Source: Roseomonas aerilata DSM 19363 (GTDB lineage Bacteria > Pseudomonadota > Alphaproteobacteria > Acetobacterales > Acetobacteraceae). From it: DNA of 64,000 bases. The notes beneath the pieces were generated by a model. The model saw only the letters and a list, made by a program, of their open reading frames with translations. It was not told where the DNA came from and searched no databases. Below, one piece after another: positions 44,312-52,786 of the stretch. The DNA lies in NCBI RefSeq assembly GCF_000711725.1, contig NZ_JONP01000014.1, positions 90,463 to 154,462 on the forward strand. The letters are read 5' to 3'. The translations under genes and the position numbers were made by a program. Numbering within the stretch: the stretch's first letter is position 1; each line of letters starts with the position of its first letter.

Positions 44312-45211
44312 CTAGCGTGGATTGGGCGCGAGCAGCCGCTCGGGCCAGGTGGCGACGCGGAAGAAGTCGAGCCCGCCCTCGCCGGAGGCCTGGTAGGCGG
44401 CGGCGAACTGGCGGGCCATGGCCGAGAGCGGCATGGGCGCGCCCTCGCGCTGCCCAACGGCCAGCGCGAGGTCCAGATCCTTGGCTACGAGGTCCACGTC
44501 CGCCGCGGGCGTCCAGTCGCGAGCCTTCAGCATCTCCGCCTTGTAGGCCAGGAGCGGGGAGGCCACGACGCTCTTCGACAGCGCCTCCACCATGGCGGAC
44601 CAGTCGAGCCCAAGCCGGCCACCGAAGGCCAGCGCCTCCCCGATGATGGCGGGGGTCATGGCAACGACCATGTTCACCATGAGCTTCACCGCCCGCGCCT
44701 CCTCGGCCGGCCCGCAGCGCAGCGTCTCCCGGCCGAGCACCGAAAGGAGCGGCGCGCAGCGGTCCAGCGCGGCCTCAGGGCCGGAGGCGAAGATCGTCAG
44801 CGCGCCGGCCGCCGCCGTGGACGTGCTGCCGGAAACGGGGCAGCGCAGGTAGTCGGCCCCGCGCGCCGCGATCACCTCGGCCACGCGCGCGGAAGCGGCG
44901 GGGGAGACGGTGCTGAGGTCGATCAGCACCTGCCCGGGCCGCATCTCCTCGGCCAAGCCGCCCGGCCCCGTCACGACCGAGAGCAGGGCGAGGTCGTTCG
45001 GCACCATCGAGAGGACGATATCCGACGCCTCCGCCAGCGCCGCCGCGGTCACCGCCGGGCGTGCCCCGGCCTCGGCCATGGGCGCGAGGCGGGCCGGGTC
45101 CGTATCTGTTACCGACAGCGCGGCCCCGGCCTCGATCAGACGGTGGCAGAGCGGCGTGCCCATGCGGCCGACGCCGATCCAGCCGAGCTTCCAGCCCTCC
45201 AGTGCAGCCAT
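44312..45211 (-). CDS. NAD(P)-dependent beta-hydroxyacid dehydrogenase
   Basis: A 299-residue member of the 3-hydroxyisobutyrate/tartronate-semialdehyde reductase family. Features are GWIGVGRMGTPLCHRLI (dinucleotide fold), DLSTVSPAASARVAE, PVSGSTSTAAAGALTIFASG (the substrate loop), and the catalytic Lys in VKLMVNMVVA. It would oxidise or reduce a short hydroxy acid. It starts 2 bases after the livF-like stop, inside the catabolic cluster. Confidence 0.9.
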   Translation of the reverse strand: MAALEGWKLGWIGVGRMGTPLCHRLIEAGAALSVTDTDPARLAPMAEAGARPAVTAAALAEASDIVLSMVPNDLALLSVVTGPGGLAEEMRPGQVLIDLSTVSPAASARVAEVIAARGADYLRCPVSGSTSTAAAGALTIFASGPEAALDRCAPLLSVLGRETLRCGPAEEARAVKLMVNMVVAMTPAIIGEALAFGGRLGLDWSAMVEALSKSVVASPLLAYKAEMLKARDWTPAADVDLVAKDLDLALAVGQREGAPMPLSAMARQFAAAYQASGEGGLDFFRVATWPERLLAPNPR

Positions 45212-45213
45212 GC

Positions 45214-45945
45214 TTAAAGCCCCAGGTAGAACTTGCGGACCAACTCGCTGTCGCCGAGCGCCGCGGGGCTGTCCCCCTGGAACTCCACGTGGCCGTGGAC
45301 GAGGACGTAGCCGCGGTCGGCGATGCGGATCGCCTGGTGGAAGTTCTGCTCGGCCATCAGCACCGTGAGCCCGAGCTTCTCCTTCAGTTCCGCGATCTTC
45401 TCGATCGTGCGCGCGACAAGGATGGGCGCGAGCCCGACCGAGGGTTCGTCCACCAGCAGGATCTTCGGCGCGCACATCACCGCGCGGCCGAGCGCCACCA
45501 TTTGCTGCTCGCCGCCGCTCATGCTGCCGACGGCCTGGGAGCGCCGCTCCTTCAGCCGGGGGAAGGCCTCGTAGCAGAACTCCAGGTGGCGCGGGATGGA
45601 GGGCCGGGCGGCACGGCGATAGGCGCCGAGCAGCAGGTTTTCCTCGACACTCAGGCGCGGGAAGAGGCGCCGCCCCTCCGGCACGATGGCGATGCCGAGG
45701 TTGACGATATCCTCCGGCGAGCGCCCGACGAGATCCGTCGTCACCCCGTCGATAGTCACGCTGATCCGCCCGCGCGTCGGCTTGAGCAGGCCGAGGATGC
45801 AGCGCATGAGCGTCGTCTTGCCGTTGCCGTTGGTGCCGAGCAGCGCGACCGTCTCGCCGCTGTCCACCCGCAGCGACACGCCGTCCAGCGCACGCACGGC
45901 GCCGTAGGCGGCGTCCACGTCCTCGATGAGAAGGCTAGCGGCCAA
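45214..45945 (-). CDS. livF: Branched-chain-type ABC transporter ATPase LivF
   Basis: A 243-residue ATPase with Walker A GTNGNGKTT, signature MSGGEQQMVALGRAV, and Walker B ILLVDEPSVGL. The TTG at 45945 overlaps the livG stop and has GGAGG about 6 bases upstream, a strong non-ATG start. It completes a five-gene HAAT uptake system whose ligand is probably not an amino acid, given the ring-cleavage genes around it. Confidence 0.92.
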   Translation of the reverse strand: MAASLLIEDVDAAYGAVRALDGVSLRVDSGETVALLGTNGNGKTTLMRCILGLLKPTRGRISVTIDGVTTDLVGRSPEDIVNLGIAIVPEGRRLFPRLSVEENLLLGAYRRAARPSIPRHLEFCYEAFPRLKERRSQAVGSMSGGEQQMVALGRAVMCAPKILLVDEPSVGLAPILVARTIEKIAELKEKLGLTVLMAEQNFHQAIRIADRGYVLVHGHVEFQGDSPAALGDSELVRKFYLGL

Positions 45946-46648
45946 GATAGGCCTCCTCGACCTCGGGCATGGAGAGGACGGCGCGCGGATCGCCGTCCGC
46001 TACCTTCTTCCCGGCCACCAGCACGGCGATGCGCTGGGAGAACTCGGTGACCGCCCGCATGACATGCTCGATCATGATGATCGTCGTGCCGCGCTCGTTC
46101 AGCCGGAACAGCAGGGCGAGGATCTGGTCCACCTCCGTGTGGGAGAGGCCGGCCATGGCCTCGTCCGCGATCAACAAGTCGGGCTTCAGGGCCGTTGCGC
46201 GCGCCAGCTCCAGGCGGCGCAACTCCACCTGGGTCAGCTCCTTCGGCATCCGTGAGGCCTTGCCCGCCAGCTCCACGGATTCGAGGCAGGCCATGGCCGC
46301 CTCGTCCGTCGCGGCCTCCCGCCCGGCGTAGGCGAGTGGCACGCGGATGTTGTCGATCACGGAAAGGCCGCGGAAGGGCCGCGGAAGCTGGAAGGTGCGT
46401 GCCAATCCGCGCCGCGCCCGCTCGTGCGACTTCAGCCCGGCCAGCTTCTCACCCTTGAAGGTGAAGCCGCCGTCATGGCTCGGGAAGGCGCCGGCGAGGC
46501 AGTTGGTGAAGGTGCTCTTGCCCGAGCCGTTGGGGCCGATCAGCCCCAGCCGCTCCCCGGCGCGCACCTCGAGGTTGATGCCGGACAGCGCGGTGAAGCC
46601 GCCGAAGCGCTTGCCCACACCGTCGGCGCGGAGAACGATGTCGCTCAT
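45935..46648 (-). CDS. livG: Branched-chain-type ABC transporter ATPase LivG
   Basis: A 237-residue ATPase with Walker A GPNGSGKST and Walker B LLIADEAMAGL. The signature motif is unusual: LTQVELRRLELARA replaces the common LSxGxQRRLEIARAL, and DEAM replaces DEPA. Similar variants occur in a LivG subfamily, so function is probably retained. The ATG overlaps the livM stop (ATGA). Confidence 0.9.
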   Translation of the reverse strand: MSDIVLRADGVGKRFGGFTALSGINLEVRAGERLGLIGPNGSGKSTFTNCLAGAFPSHDGGFTFKGEKLAGLKSHERARRGLARTFQLPRPFRGLSVIDNIRVPLAYAGREAATDEAAMACLESVELAGKASRMPKELTQVELRRLELARATALKPDLLIADEAMAGLSHTEVDQILALLFRLNERGTTIIMIEHVMRAVTEFSQRIAVLVAGKKVADGDPRAVLSMPEVEEAYLGR

Positions 46649-47625
46649 CGACGCCCCCGGAACAGCCCGATGATGCCGTGCGGCGCGGCGCAGACGAAGA
46701 CCACCAACAGCACGCCCACGATCAGCAGGTTCGCCGCCGAGGAGATCGTCACCGTTGCCGCCTGCTGCAGCGAGGAGAGCAGCACCGCCCCGATCAGCGG
46801 CCCCGCCCAGCTCGAGGTGCCGCCGATCAGCGGCATCGCGATGGCGTTCACCGCGTAGGAAAGCCCGAAGGCCGAGCCCGGCTCCACATAGGAGCCGATG
46901 AAGGGCAGGGGGGCGCCCGCCACGGCCATCATCGCGCCACTGACGGTGGTGGCCACCAGCTTCAGCCGCAATGTCGGAACGCCCGTGGCCTCCGCCGCCT
47001 GCTCGTCGTCGCGCAACGCGGCAAGCCCGAGGCCGAGCCGCGAGGTCTCGATCGTCCGCGCGATGGCGACAGACGCCGCGGCGAGCACGACAAGCACCGC
47101 GCAGAGAAAGCCCGAATAGGTCTCGAAGGGCCAGGGCACGTCCCGCGGGCGCAGCACATAGGCGCCGCGCGAGCCGCCCACATAGGACCAGTTCACCACA
47201 ATCGTCTGGAGCACCACCGAGAGGCAAAGGGTGGCGATGGCAAAATAGGCGCCGCGCAGCCGCAGCGTCAGCACCCCCGTGCCGAAGCCGAGCGCCCCGC
47301 CGACAACGGCCGCCAGCCCGATGCAGGGCAGCAGCCCCAGCCCCATCGCCTTGCCGAAGGCGACCGTCGCATAGGCCCCCGCCGCGAAGAAGGCGGCGGC
47401 GCCGAAGTTCACGTAGCCTGCGTAACCGCCGAGGATGTTCCAGGCGGTGGCCAGCACGACGTATTGCAGCACGATGGTGCTGACGAAATAGACGTACTCG
47501 CTGCCGATCCCCCTGAGCGCCAGAATTACTGCCAACCCCACGGCCGCGGCGGCCAGCCAGAAAGCTGCATGACCCATCCGGCGGGGGGCTGTCAGCGTCA
47601 CGCCGGGAAGCGTCGCATCGCTCAT
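46645..47625 (-). CDS. livM: Branched-chain-type ABC transporter permease LivM
   Basis: A 326-residue inner-membrane protein with about 9 helices. LGGYAGYVNFGAAAFFAAGAYA is the family membrane signature and LAALRDDEQAAEATGV is the EAA-like cytoplasmic loop that docks the ATPases. It overlaps livH and livG by 4 bases each (ATGA). Confidence 0.93.
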   Translation of the reverse strand: MSDATLPGVTLTAPRRMGHAAFWLAAAAVGLAVILALRGIGSEYVYFVSTIVLQYVVLATAWNILGGYAGYVNFGAAAFFAAGAYATVAFGKAMGLGLLPCIGLAAVVGGALGFGTGVLTLRLRGAYFAIATLCLSVVLQTIVVNWSYVGGSRGAYVLRPRDVPWPFETYSGFLCAVLVVLAAASVAIARTIETSRLGLGLAALRDDEQAAEATGVPTLRLKLVATTVSGAMMAVAGAPLPFIGSYVEPGSAFGLSYAVNAIAMPLIGGTSSWAGPLIGAVLLSSLQQAATVTISSAANLLIVGVLLVVFVCAAPHGIIGLFRGRR

Positions 47626-48503
47626 GCCGCCCTCCCGAACAGGCCCTGGGGCCGCACCGCCAGCACGAGCAGCAGGCAGCCGAAGGCGACCGCCGGGGAC
47701 CAAGAAGGCCCGTAGAAGGTCGCCGTCACGTTCTCCACCACGCCGAAGGCGAGGGCGGCCAGCACGCAGCCGCCGAGGGAGGAGAGCCCGCCCATGATGA
47801 CGATGGCGAAGACCCGGCCGATGAACACATGGCCGGAGGTCGCGTCCACCGGCTGCACCACCACGAGCGCGCCCCCGGCCAGCGCCGCGAGGGCGATGGA
47901 GATGCCGAAGGCGAGGCGCTTCACCCGCACGGGGTCGATGGCCAGCAGCCGCAGCGCCTCCCGGTCCTGCGCGACGGCCGCGATCGCGCGCCCCATGAAG
48001 GTCCGCCGCAGGAAGAGCGAGAGCCCGCCGATGGCCAGCAGCGAGACCAGCATCGGCACCAGCATGCGCAGCGGCAGGTCCACCTCGCCGAGCTGGATGG
48101 TGGTGTTGGCGTAGGAGGCGTCGGCGAAGTGCTGCTCGGGCCCGAGGGTCAGCACCAGCCCGACCTCGATAATGAAGAGAACGCCGAAAAAGAAGGCGAG
48201 GCCCTGGATGGCCTCGTCCCCGCGCCGCTCGAAGAAGTGGTGATAGGCCACGTAGAGCGCCGCCCCCAGCGCCCAGAAGGCGGGGGTCAGCAGGATGGAG
48301 AGAACCAGCGGGTCGATCCCCGTCGCCCCCCAGAGAAGGGCGACGAGCATGGCCCCCAGCACCATGAAGGCTGGGTGGGCGATGTTGACCACGTCCAGCA
48401 TCCCGAAGGAGACGGAGAGTCCCGCGGCCGCGGCCGCGTAGAGGCCGCCCAGCAGCAGGCCCGAAACGATGCCGTTGAGAAGGAGGACGAGGTCGGGGTC
48501 CAT
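47622..48503 (-). CDS. livH: Branched-chain-type ABC transporter permease LivH
   Basis: A 293-residue permease with about 8 helices. GLLLGGLYAAAAAGLSVSFG at the N-terminus and VAQDREALRLLAIDPVRVKRLAFG (EAA loop) are typical. The start overlaps the stop of the upstream binding-protein gene by one base. Confidence 0.93.
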   Translation of the reverse strand: MDPDLVLLLNGIVSGLLLGGLYAAAAAGLSVSFGMLDVVNIAHPAFMVLGAMLVALLWGATGIDPLVLSILLTPAFWALGAALYVAYHHFFERRGDEAIQGLAFFFGVLFIIEVGLVLTLGPEQHFADASYANTTIQLGEVDLPLRMLVPMLVSLLAIGGLSLFLRRTFMGRAIAAVAQDREALRLLAIDPVRVKRLAFGISIALAALAGGALVVVQPVDATSGHVFIGRVFAIVIMGGLSSLGGCVLAALAFGVVENVTATFYGPSWSPAVAFGCLLLVLAVRPQGLFGRAA

Positions 48504-49768
48504 CAGGCACCCGCCGTGTAGGGCTTGCGCAGCTCGCCGGACTTATACTTCGGCGGGTACAGGACGACCTGGGTGTCGGGCCGGCGGAACTGCTCGATCC
48601 CGTTGCCCTGGATGCCCTGGTACTGGGTATAGAGGTTGCGGTCCTCGGTCCACTCGCCCTGGGCGTCGAAGCGCATCGGGCCGATCACCGTGTCGAACTG
48701 GTTGGCGTGCATGTCCGCTGCCAGCGCCGCCTGGTCGATCTTGCCCACGCGCCGCACCGCCTGCTCCAGCACCTGCATCTGGGCATAGGCCATGGGCGGC
48801 ACGTAGTAGCCGAGCGCGTCCGTCCCCTCTCGGGCGGCGATCGGCTGGTAGCGCTCGATCAGCGCCTGGACGCCCGGGAACTGAAGCGTCGGGGCGGGCG
48901 CGTACACATCCCAGACCACCAGGTTGTTCAGAATGGGGCCGAGCTGGAGCTTCTGCGCCGTGATGTGCGGCCCGATCATCGGCCCCCCCATCAGCGGGAA
49001 GTTCACGCGCAGCTCGCTCGCGGCCCGCAGCATGCCCGCGGTATCCGGCGGGTAGGAACCGATGAAGACCGCGTCCGGCCGCGCCGACTGGACGGAGCGC
49101 ATGATGGGCGAGAAATCCACCGTCGTCGGCGGGTAGGCGCGGTCGTAGACGATCCGCAGGCCGCGCTCCCTTGCCAGGAACCGCGCGCTCTCGGCGGCGC
49201 GCTGGTGGAAGTCGCTGTCGAGATAGGCGATGGCGATGGTGCGCGGCCGCGGCTCCATCGCCATGGCGATGTCGATGAAGCCCTTCGCGAAGGTGCCCTT
49301 GAGGTCCGTGCCGGTGGTGGTGACGGAGAAGTAGCGGTCGTACTTGAAATCCGCGTTCACGTTGGCCGCGAAGAGCGACACGAAGGCCATGTTCCGCTGC
49401 ATCACCACGGGCATGGCCGGCGCCGCGATCGCCGTGGAGTAGCCGGAGACGACGAGGTCCACCTTATCGACGTCGAGCAGCTTCGTGTAGATGCCCGGCA
49501 CCTGGGAGCCGTTGCTCTGATCGTCGTAATAGACCAGCTCCACCGGCCGCCCGAGCAGGCCGCCCTTGGAATTCACGTCCTCCGCCCAGATGCGGTGCGT
49601 GGTCAGTGCCGGGCGGCCGTTGCCCGCCAGCCCGCCCGAGAGCGACATCGAGAAGCCGATCCGGATCGGCGGACCCGAGGGCGCCGTCTGCGCGCGGGCG
49701 GCGGCCGGCAGGGCTGCGGCCGTCGCCAGTGCCAGCCGGCCCATGTCGCGCCTGCTGATCTCTTTCAT
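48503..49768 (-). CDS. ABC transporter substrate-binding protein (Leu/Ile/Val-type)
   Basis: A 421-residue periplasmic binding protein of the Peripla_BP_6 family. The N-terminus KEISRRDMGRLALATAAALPAAARAQ is a signal peptide with a twin-arginine-like SRRDMG. The mature start PPIRIGFSMSLSGGLAGNG is typical. A GGAGGAGG sequence precedes the ATG at 49768. Binding proteins of this type next to catabolic genes often bind aromatic acids, which is the likely case here. Confidence 0.92.
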   Translation of the reverse strand: MKEISRRDMGRLALATAAALPAAARAQTAPSGPPIRIGFSMSLSGGLAGNGRPALTTHRIWAEDVNSKGGLLGRPVELVYYDDQSNGSQVPGIYTKLLDVDKVDLVVSGYSTAIAAPAMPVVMQRNMAFVSLFAANVNADFKYDRYFSVTTTGTDLKGTFAKGFIDIAMAMEPRPRTIAIAYLDSDFHQRAAESARFLARERGLRIVYDRAYPPTTVDFSPIMRSVQSARPDAVFIGSYPPDTAGMLRAASELRVNFPLMGGPMIGPHITAQKLQLGPILNNLVVWDVYAPAPTLQFPGVQALIERYQPIAAREGTDALGYYVPPMAYAQMQVLEQAVRRVGKIDQAALAADMHANQFDTVIGPMRFDAQGEWTEDRNLYTQYQGIQGNGIEQFRRPDTQVVLYPPKYKSGELRKPYTAGA

Positions 49769-49831
49769 GAACCTAACCTCCTCCATGGCCGGGCTTTCCG
49801 CCCTGGTCCGGTGTCGATGCTGGGGCCGGGC

Positions 49832-50737
49832 TTACTCCGCGGCGATTTTGGACGGATCGGCGCCCACGCGGCCGGTCTTGTCGTGCTCCGCGCGGCGGGC
49901 GATGTGGAAGTCGTAGTGCACGCTCGGCACGGCGGGGTCGGGCGAGCCTTCCACGCCGGTCCGCGGATTCACGACGAGGGATTCCGACACACCGAAGACC
50001 ACGTCGCTGTCGATATACTGGTCGCTGCCGAGATAGAGGGCCGTCACCAGCTCGCGGTAGCCCTCGGCGCCGATCAGCATGTGGATATGCGCGGGGCGGC
50101 AGCCGTGGCGGCCCTGGGCGGTGATCATGGTGCCGACCGGCCCGTCCATCGGGATGTAGTAGCCGAGCGGGAACAGGGTGCGGACGACGTAGCGCCCCTC
50201 CTCATCCGTGCGGAACTGGCCGCGCATGTCCATCTGCTGGGGGTCGATGGCCTGGAGGTCGTAATAGCCCTCCGCGTCGGTCTGCCAGACCTCTACGCTC
50301 GCGTTCGGCACGCCGCGGCCGTTCTCGTCCAGCACGCGGCCGAAGACGATCAGCTCCGGCCCCTTGGCGTGGACCGCGATGCTCTCGCCCATCTCGAACT
50401 TCGGCGAGGCCTCGCGGTAGAAGGGGCCAAGCAGGCTCGCCTCCGTCGCGTCGCCCATCCGGTTCGCCTTGTCGTCCATCAGGTTCACCAGGCGCGACAG
50501 GCCCAGCGTGTCCGAGAGAAGGATGAACTCCTGGCGCGACGGCGTGCAGGTCTGCCCGGTGCGGGTGAGGAAGCCGATTGCCTTCAGCCACTCGTCCGGG
50601 GTCAGGCGGATCTCGCGCGCGAAGCTGTGGAGGTGGCGCACGAGGCTCTCCATCACCTCCTTCATGCGCGGGTCCTCGGTGGTCGCCATCTGCGCGATCA
50701 CGGCATCGGTGATGCTGTTCTGGTCAAGGTCGGCCAT
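49832..50737 (-). CDS. Intradiol ring-cleavage dioxygenase (hydroxyquinol 1,2-dioxygenase-like)
   Basis: A 301-residue non-heme Fe(III) enzyme. An N-terminal helical linker domain (about 1-100) precedes the catalytic beta-sandwich. By alignment to catechol dioxygenases the iron ligands are Tyr159 (AEGYYD), Tyr193 (LGYYIP), His217 and His219 (RPAHIHM). It would open 1,2,4-trihydroxybenzene or a catechol to a maleylacetate/muconate product. AGAGGGG lies about 8 bases before the ATG. No maleylacetate reductase is seen nearby. Confidence 0.9.
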   Translation of the reverse strand: MADLDQNSITDAVIAQMATTEDPRMKEVMESLVRHLHSFAREIRLTPDEWLKAIGFLTRTGQTCTPSRQEFILLSDTLGLSRLVNLMDDKANRMGDATEASLLGPFYREASPKFEMGESIAVHAKGPELIVFGRVLDENGRGVPNASVEVWQTDAEGYYDLQAIDPQQMDMRGQFRTDEEGRYVVRTLFPLGYYIPMDGPVGTMITAQGRHGCRPAHIHMLIGAEGYRELVTALYLGSDQYIDSDVVFGVSESLVVNPRTGVEGSPDPAVPSVHYDFHIARRAEHDKTGRVGADPSKIAAE

Positions 50738-50807
50738 CTCGTCGCCCCTCTCTGGGGGTGGTCCCCGCGGCCACCCCTCGATCCTCTTTGCCTGGCCCCT
50801 GAAGAGG

Positions 50808-51800
50808 CTAGTCCGGCCTGATGTTGGCAGCGGCGACCACGGGGCGCCACTTGGCAATTTCGGCCCGCGTCATCTCGCCCAGCGCCTCGGGCGTGCCGCC
50901 GAGCGGCTCTACCCCCTGGGCGCGCAGATTGGCCAGGGCTGCGGGGTCGGCCAGCAGGTCGTTGGTCGTCTTGTTCAGCCGCGCCACGATCTCGGGCGGC
51001 AGGCCCGCGGGGCCGAAGAGATGCCAGCGTCCCTCGACCACGAAGTCCTGCAGCCCGGCCTCCGCCATGGTCGGCAGGTCCGGCAGGATGCTCACCCGCT
51101 TCTCGGAGGTGACGGCCAGCGCCTTCAGGGCGCCGACATCCAGCTGCGGCTTCAGCCCCAGCGGATGGTAGAACATGCCGTCCACCCGCCCCGCCACGAG
51201 GTCCGTCACCCCCTGGCCGGCGTTACGGTAGGGCACGTGCTGGGTGTCGATCCCCGCGCGCAGGTTGAGCAGCGCCTGGGAGAGGTGCCCCGTGGTCCCG
51301 TTCCCCGCCGAGGCGAAGGTCAGCGGCCGACGCTTCGCCAGCGCCACCAACTCCGCGACCGAGGAAACGCCGAGCGACGGCGTGATGCCGAGAACCGCCG
51401 CCGTCGTCACGAAGGGTGCGATCGGCGTGAAGTCCTTGACGGGGTCGAAGCCCTGGTCGGTGAAGAGGCTCGCGTTGATCCCGTGCGTGCCGTTCGTGCC
51501 GAGCAGCAGCGTGTAGCCGTCCGCCGGTGCCCGCGCGACCGCGAGCGCGCCCACGTTCCCGCCCGCGCCGGCACGATTGTCCACCACGATCGTCTGCCCG
51601 ACCTGCCGGCCGATCGCCTCGGCCAGGATGCGGCCGAGGATGTCGGTGGTGGTGCCAGCGGCGAAGGGCACGATCAGGCGGATCGGCCGGTTCGGCCAGG
51701 CGCCCTGGGCCAGGGCCGGCCGGACGAGGAGCGCCGCGAGACCCCCCAGCGCCGCGCGGCGGGAGGCCCGGATCGTCGTGGCAGCTGGGTGGGGTGCCAT
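50808..51800 (-). CDS. Bug/TctC family tripartite tricarboxylate transporter binding protein
   Basis: A 330-residue periplasmic protein. The signal peptide has an RRAALGGLAALL core and ends ALAQ. WPNRPIRLIVPFAAGTTTDILGR, VVDNRAGAGGNVGA and THGINASLF are Bug family hallmarks. Bug proteins bind carboxylates. No TctA/TctB membrane genes are adjacent, as is common for this expanded family. It starts 2 bases after the FAH-family stop. Confidence 0.92.
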   Translation of the reverse strand: MAPHPAATTIRASRRAALGGLAALLVRPALAQGAWPNRPIRLIVPFAAGTTTDILGRILAEAIGRQVGQTIVVDNRAGAGGNVGALAVARAPADGYTLLLGTNGTHGINASLFTDQGFDPVKDFTPIAPFVTTAAVLGITPSLGVSSVAELVALAKRRPLTFASAGNGTTGHLSQALLNLRAGIDTQHVPYRNAGQGVTDLVAGRVDGMFYHPLGLKPQLDVGALKALAVTSEKRVSILPDLPTMAEAGLQDFVVEGRWHLFGPAGLPPEIVARLNKTTNDLLADPAALANLRAQGVEPLGGTPEALGEMTRAEIAKWRPVVAAANIRPD

Positions 51801-51802
51801 GC

Positions 51803-52669
51803 TCAGGCCGCCTCGTCCTGGACCGGGTTGGACAGCACGCCCAGCCCCTCGATCTCGACCTCCATCGTGTCCCCCGCCTTCATGAAGATCGGCGGCTTGC
51901 GGGCATAGCCCACGCCGCTCGGCGTGCCCGTCGCGATCATGTCGCCCGGCTCCAGCGTCATCACTTCGCTGAGGATCGCGAGGATGCGCGGCACCGGGAA
52001 GATCATGTCCGAGGTGTTCGAGTCCTGCATCGTCTGCCCGTTGAGGCGGGAGGTGATGCGGAGCGCGTTCGGCCCCTGCGGGATCTCGTCGGGCGTCACG
52101 ATCTCGGGCCCGACCCCGCCGGTCCGCTCGAAGTTCTTGCCCATGGTCCATTGGCCGCCCTTGCGCTGGTAGTCGCGCACCGAGCCCTCGTTCATGATCG
52201 TGTAGCCGGCCACGCAGGAGAGGGCGTCGGCCTCGCTCAGGTGGCGGGCCCGCTTGCCGATCACGATCACCAGCTCCGCCTCGTAGTCGAACTTGTCGGA
52301 AACCTTCGGCCGGATCAGCGGCTCGCCATGGCCTACGAGCGAGGTCGGGCCGCGCATGAAGACGGCCGGGTAGTCCGGAATGGGGTTGCCGCCCTCCTTC
52401 GCGTGCAAGGCGTAGTTCAGGCCGATGCAGATCATCTTGCCCGGGCGCGGGACGGGCGGCAGCAGCTTCAGCCCCGCCATGGGCCGGCGCGGCGCGCTCT
52501 TCAGCTTCTCGGCCAGCGCGGCGGTGCCCTCGGGCAGGTTCAGCGCGGCGAAGGCGGGCAGGATATCGGCGGGCAGGCCCGGCACCACATCGGCCAAGGC
52601 CACCACTTCATCGCCCAGGCGGGCGCCAAGGGCCGGGCGGCCCTCATGCTCGAACGCGATCAGTCGCAC
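51803..52669 (-). CDS. Fumarylacetoacetate hydrolase family protein
   Basis: A 288-residue protein with the FAH fold. GKMICIGLNYALHAKE, the metal-binding DYEAELVIVIG (Glu-x-Glu), GYTIMNEGSVRDYQRK and TGTPSGVGYARKPP are all present. The family includes hydrolases, isomerases and decarboxylases of ring-cleavage products. The GTG at 52669 has GGAAA 7 bases upstream. It is the first gene of the catabolic run and is divergent from a GntR regulator. Confidence 0.92.
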   Translation of the reverse strand: MRLIAFEHEGRPALGARLGDEVVALADVVPGLPADILPAFAALNLPEGTAALAEKLKSAPRRPMAGLKLLPPVPRPGKMICIGLNYALHAKEGGNPIPDYPAVFMRGPTSLVGHGEPLIRPKVSDKFDYEAELVIVIGKRARHLSEADALSCVAGYTIMNEGSVRDYQRKGGQWTMGKNFERTGGVGPEIVTPDEIPQGPNALRITSRLNGQTMQDSNTSDMIFPVPRILAILSEVMTLEPGDMIATGTPSGVGYARKPPIFMKAGDTMEVEIEGLGVLSNPVQDEAA

Positions 52670-52767
52670 GCTGCGTTTCCTCCAACTTGGGTGCGGAGGT
52701 TTTGTCGAAATTCCACGGCCGTCAAGCAGGATCATCGGTAGGGTTGCGGAATCAGGGGCTTTCGCGA

Positions 52768-52786
52768 TGATACATTCGGTATGTCA
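52768..52786. promoter_or_regulatory. Possible GntR operator
   Basis: TGATACATTCGGTATGTCA is an imperfect inverted repeat (TGAtAcAt / aTgTCA ends) overlapping the GntR start codon in the divergent promoter region. FCD regulators often bind such short palindromes. The match is weak. Confidence 0.3.
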
